A stretch of 64,000 bases of DNA from Pedobacter suwonensis (GTDB taxonomy: Bacteria > Bacteroidota > Bacteroidia > Sphingobacteriales > Sphingobacteriaceae), in assembly GCF_900111825.1 (NCBI RefSeq), contig NZ_FOJM01000012.1, forward strand, positions 153,456 through 217,455. The letters run 5' to 3'. Both the position numbers and the translations under genes were made by a program. The first letter of the stretch is position 1; every line of letters begins with the position of its first letter. Shown piece after piece: positions 62,201 through 64,000 of the stretch. The notes under the pieces are model-generated. The model was not told the origin of the DNA and ran no database searches. It saw only the letters and a list, made by a program, of their open reading frames with translations.

Positions 62201-62602
62201 CGAATCAACGATCGTGGTGGTGTTTTGGGCGCAATGGAGACGATGTATCAACGTGGAAAAATCCAGGAAGAAAGTTTGTATTACGAAACGCTCAAACATA
62301 CAGGTGAATACCCGATAGTAGGTGTGAATACCTTTCTCAATAAAAATGGTTCACCTACCATTGTTCCGGGAGAGGTAATTCGTGCAACGGAGGATGAAAA
62401 ACAATACCAGATTGCTGCATTACAACAATTTCACAACCGTAATGAAGACCGTGCAGCGGATTTGTTAAAACAACTTCAAAAATCAGCCGTAGCAGGTGAT
62501 AATATTTTTGAGCAACTTATGGAAGTGTGTAAAATATGCTCATTAGGCCAGATTAGCAATGCCCTTTACGAAGTGGGTGGCCAATACAGAAGAAATATGT
62601 AA
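59207..62602 (+). CDS. icmF: Fused isobutyryl-CoA mutase IcmF
   Basis: B12-dependent acyl-CoA mutase of 1131 aa with the IcmF order: N-terminal cobalamin-binding domain (SLFDGHDATINIMRR, with the His that ligates cobalt, and FAGGGGVILPSE), a central MeaB-like GTPase (GITGTGGAGKSSLVDEL; ETSGIGQSD; NKFD) and a C-terminal mutase barrel. In the barrel FPLKRDGEDPTRMFAGEGG shows Phe where methylmalonyl-CoA mutase has Tyr, which fits isobutyryl- or pivalyl-CoA substrate use. HIQTSGRSLHAQEIDFND is also typical. The GTPase acts as a built-in chaperone for cofactor loading. The TTG at 59138 belongs to the promoter; the ATG at 59207 (MQPVEIYKP) is the start. Confidence 0.94.
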   Translation: MQPVEIYKPKNKIRFVTAASLFDGHDATINIMRRILQSSGAEVIHLGHNRSVEEVVNCAIQEDVQGIAMTSYQGGHIEYFKYMYDLLQERGSGHIKIFAGGGGVILPSEIEELQAYGIARIYSPDDGRKMGLQGMINDMLIQTDFVTKTDIGNDLKSISTEDIKAIAGAITVAENDPEAAQKFVDELKRLSRNNNAPVVGITGTGGAGKSSLVDELVRRFLVEVKDKTLAIISVDPSKRKTGGALLGDRIRMNAINNSRVYMRSLATRQANLALSKNVQESIDICRAAGYDLIIVETSGIGQSDTEITEHCDVSLYVMTPEFGAATQLEKIDMLDFADLVAINKFDKRGALDALRDVRKQYKRNHNIFDAKDDEIPVYGTMASQFNDPGMNNLFVALMDQIKLKTGIDFKAKMELTSDQSEKIYIIPPDRIRYLAEIAEASQTYNDWVEKQVSIARKMYQLKGVIDLLGETNPLSLEKDSQNEISNNLKASYEFFEEQLDGECKRLLRQWPETKKAYKEEFFIYKVRDKEIKQPLFYESLSKLNIPKVSLPRYEDWGDILRWLLTENLPGEFPYAAGVFPLKRDGEDPTRMFAGEGGPERTNKRFHYVSLGQPAHRLSTAFDSVTLYGEDPHIRPDIYGKIGNSGVSIATLDDAKKLYSGFDLCAPSTSVSMTINGPAPMLLGFFMNAAIDQQCEKYIIENGLTEEVEAKIVSIYKVKNIERPSYNGALPEGNNGLGLMLLGVTGDQVLPADVYATIKAKAISSVRGTVQADILKEDQAQNTCIFSTEFALRMMGDIQKYFIDEKVRNFYSVSISGYHIAEAGANPISQLAFTLSNGFTFVEYYLSRGMHIDDFAPNLSFFFSNGIDPEYAVIGRVARRIWAKAIKNKYKGNDRSQKLKYHIQTSGRSLHAQEIDFNDIRTTLQALYAIYDNCNSLHTNAYDEAITTPTEESVRRAMAIQLIINRELGLAKNENPLQGAFIIEALTDLVEEAVLSEFKRINDRGGVLGAMETMYQRGKIQEESLYYETLKHTGEYPIVGVNTFLNKNGSPTIVPGEVIRATEDEKQYQIAALQQFHNRNEDRAADLLKQLQKSAVAGDNIFEQLMEVCKICSLGQISNALYEVGGQYRRNM

Positions 62603-62613
62603 GGGAATAAGCC

Positions 62614-62643
62614 AAAAAAAATCCCTCGATTTACATCGGGGGA
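62614..62643 (-). terminator. Terminator of the acyl-ACP desaturase gene
   Basis: On the minus strand a 9-pair stem (62643-62635 with 62630-62622, one G-U) with loop GTAA is followed by eight T (62621-62614). Confidence 0.75.
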
Positions 62644-62665
62644 CTCCACATATTTTTTTAACCGA

Positions 62666-63646
62666 CTATCCGGCAATCCAGCTAAATTTATAATCAATCG
62701 TTGGATTTTTCATACGTTCTGCAACACGTAATAAACGCGAAGGCAATGCCATAATATAATCACGTGCTTTTTCACCTGCTTCATTTAAATCACGCATGCC
62801 TTCAATTTTCCAGTCCTCGATTAACTGCTGCATAATTTCAACATAATCAATTGCCGTGTAAACACCTAAACGTTGCGCAGCATCTGTAAAGTGACCAAAT
62901 GTTTGACCTATTTTTAAACCTACCTCACGTAAGAAATGTGCAGGCATGACAATTTTTTTACGCATCATGTCTTCAAAAGCCAGCATGGCTTCATTAGGAT
63001 CAACCTCGAAAATACGGTTCATAAAATCCTTATAAGCTTTGGCGTGCCTTGCCTCATCAGAAGCGATTACACCACACATTCTCGATAATAAAGTATCACC
63101 ATCTTTTTTGGCTAAAGAAGCTACCCTTCGGTGAGAAATATTGGTTGCCATCTCCTGAAAAGAGGTATAAATAAAGTTGCGATAAGGGTCATGACCAGTA
63201 CCAATATCGAAACCATCGGCAATCAGGTATTGTGTAGAGATTTCCATCTGGCGCATATCTACGCGACCAGACAAGTATAAATATTTATTCAATAAATCAC
63301 CATGGCGGTTCTCTTCAGCAGTCCAGTGTCTGTTCCATTTCATCCAGCCACCATCTTCTTTCATACTCGGCCCCTGCACCATTGATAACCACGATTCGTA
63401 AGTAGGCAAAGCTTCTTCAGTAATCGTGTCGCCAATCAATACCGCTACAAGATCGTAAGAAAGGTCCTTTGCATTATCCCTTAAAATTCTGATATCTTGA
63501 TAAAATGTTTCGCTCGTAGAGTCAGGAAGGAAATCAGATGGTTGCCAGTTCGTATCAATTGGTTTAAGATAGGTATCCATCATCTCCAGCATATACGTTT
63601 CAATATGCACCATTACTTCCCTTCTTTTATCTGCAAAAAAACTCAT
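62666..63646 (-). CDS. Acyl-ACP desaturase (fatty-acid desaturase type 2)
   Basis: Soluble diiron enzyme of 326 aa that introduces a double bond into acyl-ACP, as in plant stearoyl-ACP desaturase. The two iron-binding motifs are EENRHG in the first half (WTAEENRHGDLLNKYL) and DEARH in the second (IASDEARHAKAYKDF), both of ExxH type. Length is normal. The gene is convergent with icmF and has its own terminator. A -7 element TATCTTTG is at 63681-63674. Confidence 0.9.
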   Translation of the reverse strand: MSFFADKRREVMVHIETYMLEMMDTYLKPIDTNWQPSDFLPDSTSETFYQDIRILRDNAKDLSYDLVAVLIGDTITEEALPTYESWLSMVQGPSMKEDGGWMKWNRHWTAEENRHGDLLNKYLYLSGRVDMRQMEISTQYLIADGFDIGTGHDPYRNFIYTSFQEMATNISHRRVASLAKKDGDTLLSRMCGVIASDEARHAKAYKDFMNRIFEVDPNEAMLAFEDMMRKKIVMPAHFLREVGLKIGQTFGHFTDAAQRLGVYTAIDYVEIMQQLIEDWKIEGMRDLNEAGEKARDYIMALPSRLLRVAERMKNPTIDYKFSWIAG

Positions 63647-64000
63647 TACTTATGATTATATTTTTAATAAGAACAAAGATAACCAAATATTGTGGCAAAC
63701 CTTGTGATATTAAACATATTTAGTATTAATCAGTTTTAAATTTAACCACAATTGGCAACCTTAAGAGAAATAATTTTAATCTCCAGTCCAAAAGGTATGC
63801 CGCAACCATCGGGGCTATTTAATCAGGAACATAACGTAAAATATGGAAGATGTAAAACGGATGATGGAATGGTCTCTGCGAAGATCAGCGTTTTCTGCGG
63901 GAGCACAACCTTAACTTTTCTCAACTCCTTAATGGTTTAAATACCTCTTGGTCTTGGAGCGCAGTGTCCCGAGCATTTGGGATAGGTCCCGTCCTGCTGT
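63647..64000. other. Promoter of the desaturase gene and intergenic repeat remnants at the window end
   Basis: A minus-strand -7 element TATCTTTG (63681-63674) gives the desaturase gene a leader of about 20 bases. After about 63880 the text turns repeat-like: TCTGCGAAGATCAGCGTTTTC, then near 63955 GGAGCGCAGTGTCCCGAGC...GTCCTGCTGT, which recalls the element at 25067-25140. A 62-codon frame at 63752 has no supporting feature and is not called. Confidence 0.5.

Noticed and set aside
63752..63940. 62-codon plus-strand frame at the end of the window
   Set aside because: No promoter or recognisable domain, and the distal half reads as the TCTGCGAAGATC repeat type.

Overview
The window looks like a chromosomal stretch of a Bacteroidota bacterium, most likely Pedobacter or a close Sphingobacteriaceae relative. 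The evidence is: repeated promoters of the Bacteroidota type (-33 TTTG or TTG, about 19 bp, -7 TAnnTTTG); AT-rich DNA; outer-membrane and lipoprotein families typical of the phylum (DUF4294, DUF4783, LpxR/DUF2219, PafA phosphatase, HU-CCDC81/SPOR protein, MACPF lipoprotein); a bacillithiol enzyme (BshB1); and palindromic intergenic repeats of a kind common in Pedobacter. No rRNA, tRNA, CRISPR array, prophage, insertion sequence or origin was recognised. About 50 protein genes are called. Species assignment is inference. || Layout. 1-670: three and a partial fourth copy of a ~243 bp tandem repeat. 680-2638 (minus): BshB1, glutathione peroxidase, DUF4294 protein. 2748-8570 (plus): Rel/SpoT alarmone enzyme, Fur-family regulator, PurA, PabB. 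8744-11719 (minus): M48 lipoprotein protease, PlsY, NadC, DUF4783 protein. 11892-24665: GpmI with a lipoprotein, TPR protein, Lon, LpxR, MACPF lipoprotein, ArfB, Cmk, DUF1080 protein, TPM protein, SH3b protein. 25356-27290: ribosomal protein S1. 27660-35204: GH20 hexosaminidase, AraC regulator divergent from aldehyde dehydrogenase and DUF779, a small membrane protein, a DCC protein, PyrR and PyrB. 35559-40285: a giant periplasmic TPR protein with an outer-membrane barrel protein. 40347-47581 (minus): a five-gene operon of SWIM zinc finger, DUF5691, MoxR-type AAA ATPase, DUF5682 (TraB/TIKI-like motifs) and VWA protein. 47960-50034 (minus): an ECF sigma factor overlapping a membrane-spanning barrel protein. 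50198-51374: methyltransferase and small membrane protein. 51754-55512: HU/SPOR protein with ExbB, ExbD and TonB in one translationally coupled operon. 55863-62602: FolC, PafA phosphatase and the fused acyl-CoA mutase IcmF. 62666-63646 (minus): acyl-ACP desaturase. || How the genes relate. Much of the window is core housekeeping: purine and pyrimidine synthesis, folate, NAD, glycolysis, phospholipid, translation, protein quality control and stringent response. Between these lie envelope systems. The two most system-like loci are the five-gene SWIM/MoxR/VWA operon, whose first gene carries an apparent single-base frameshift, and the HU-SPOR/ExbBD/TonB operon, whose first protein carries four copies of an unusual RFGH-containing peptide repeat. 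|| A recurring point concerns start codons. In several genes the TTG inside the -7 promoter element gives an apparent upstream start; the true start is the next ATG (pyrR, icmF, folC, arfB). In cmk, arfB and pabB the start codon lies so close to the -7 element that the mRNA is probably leaderless or nearly so.
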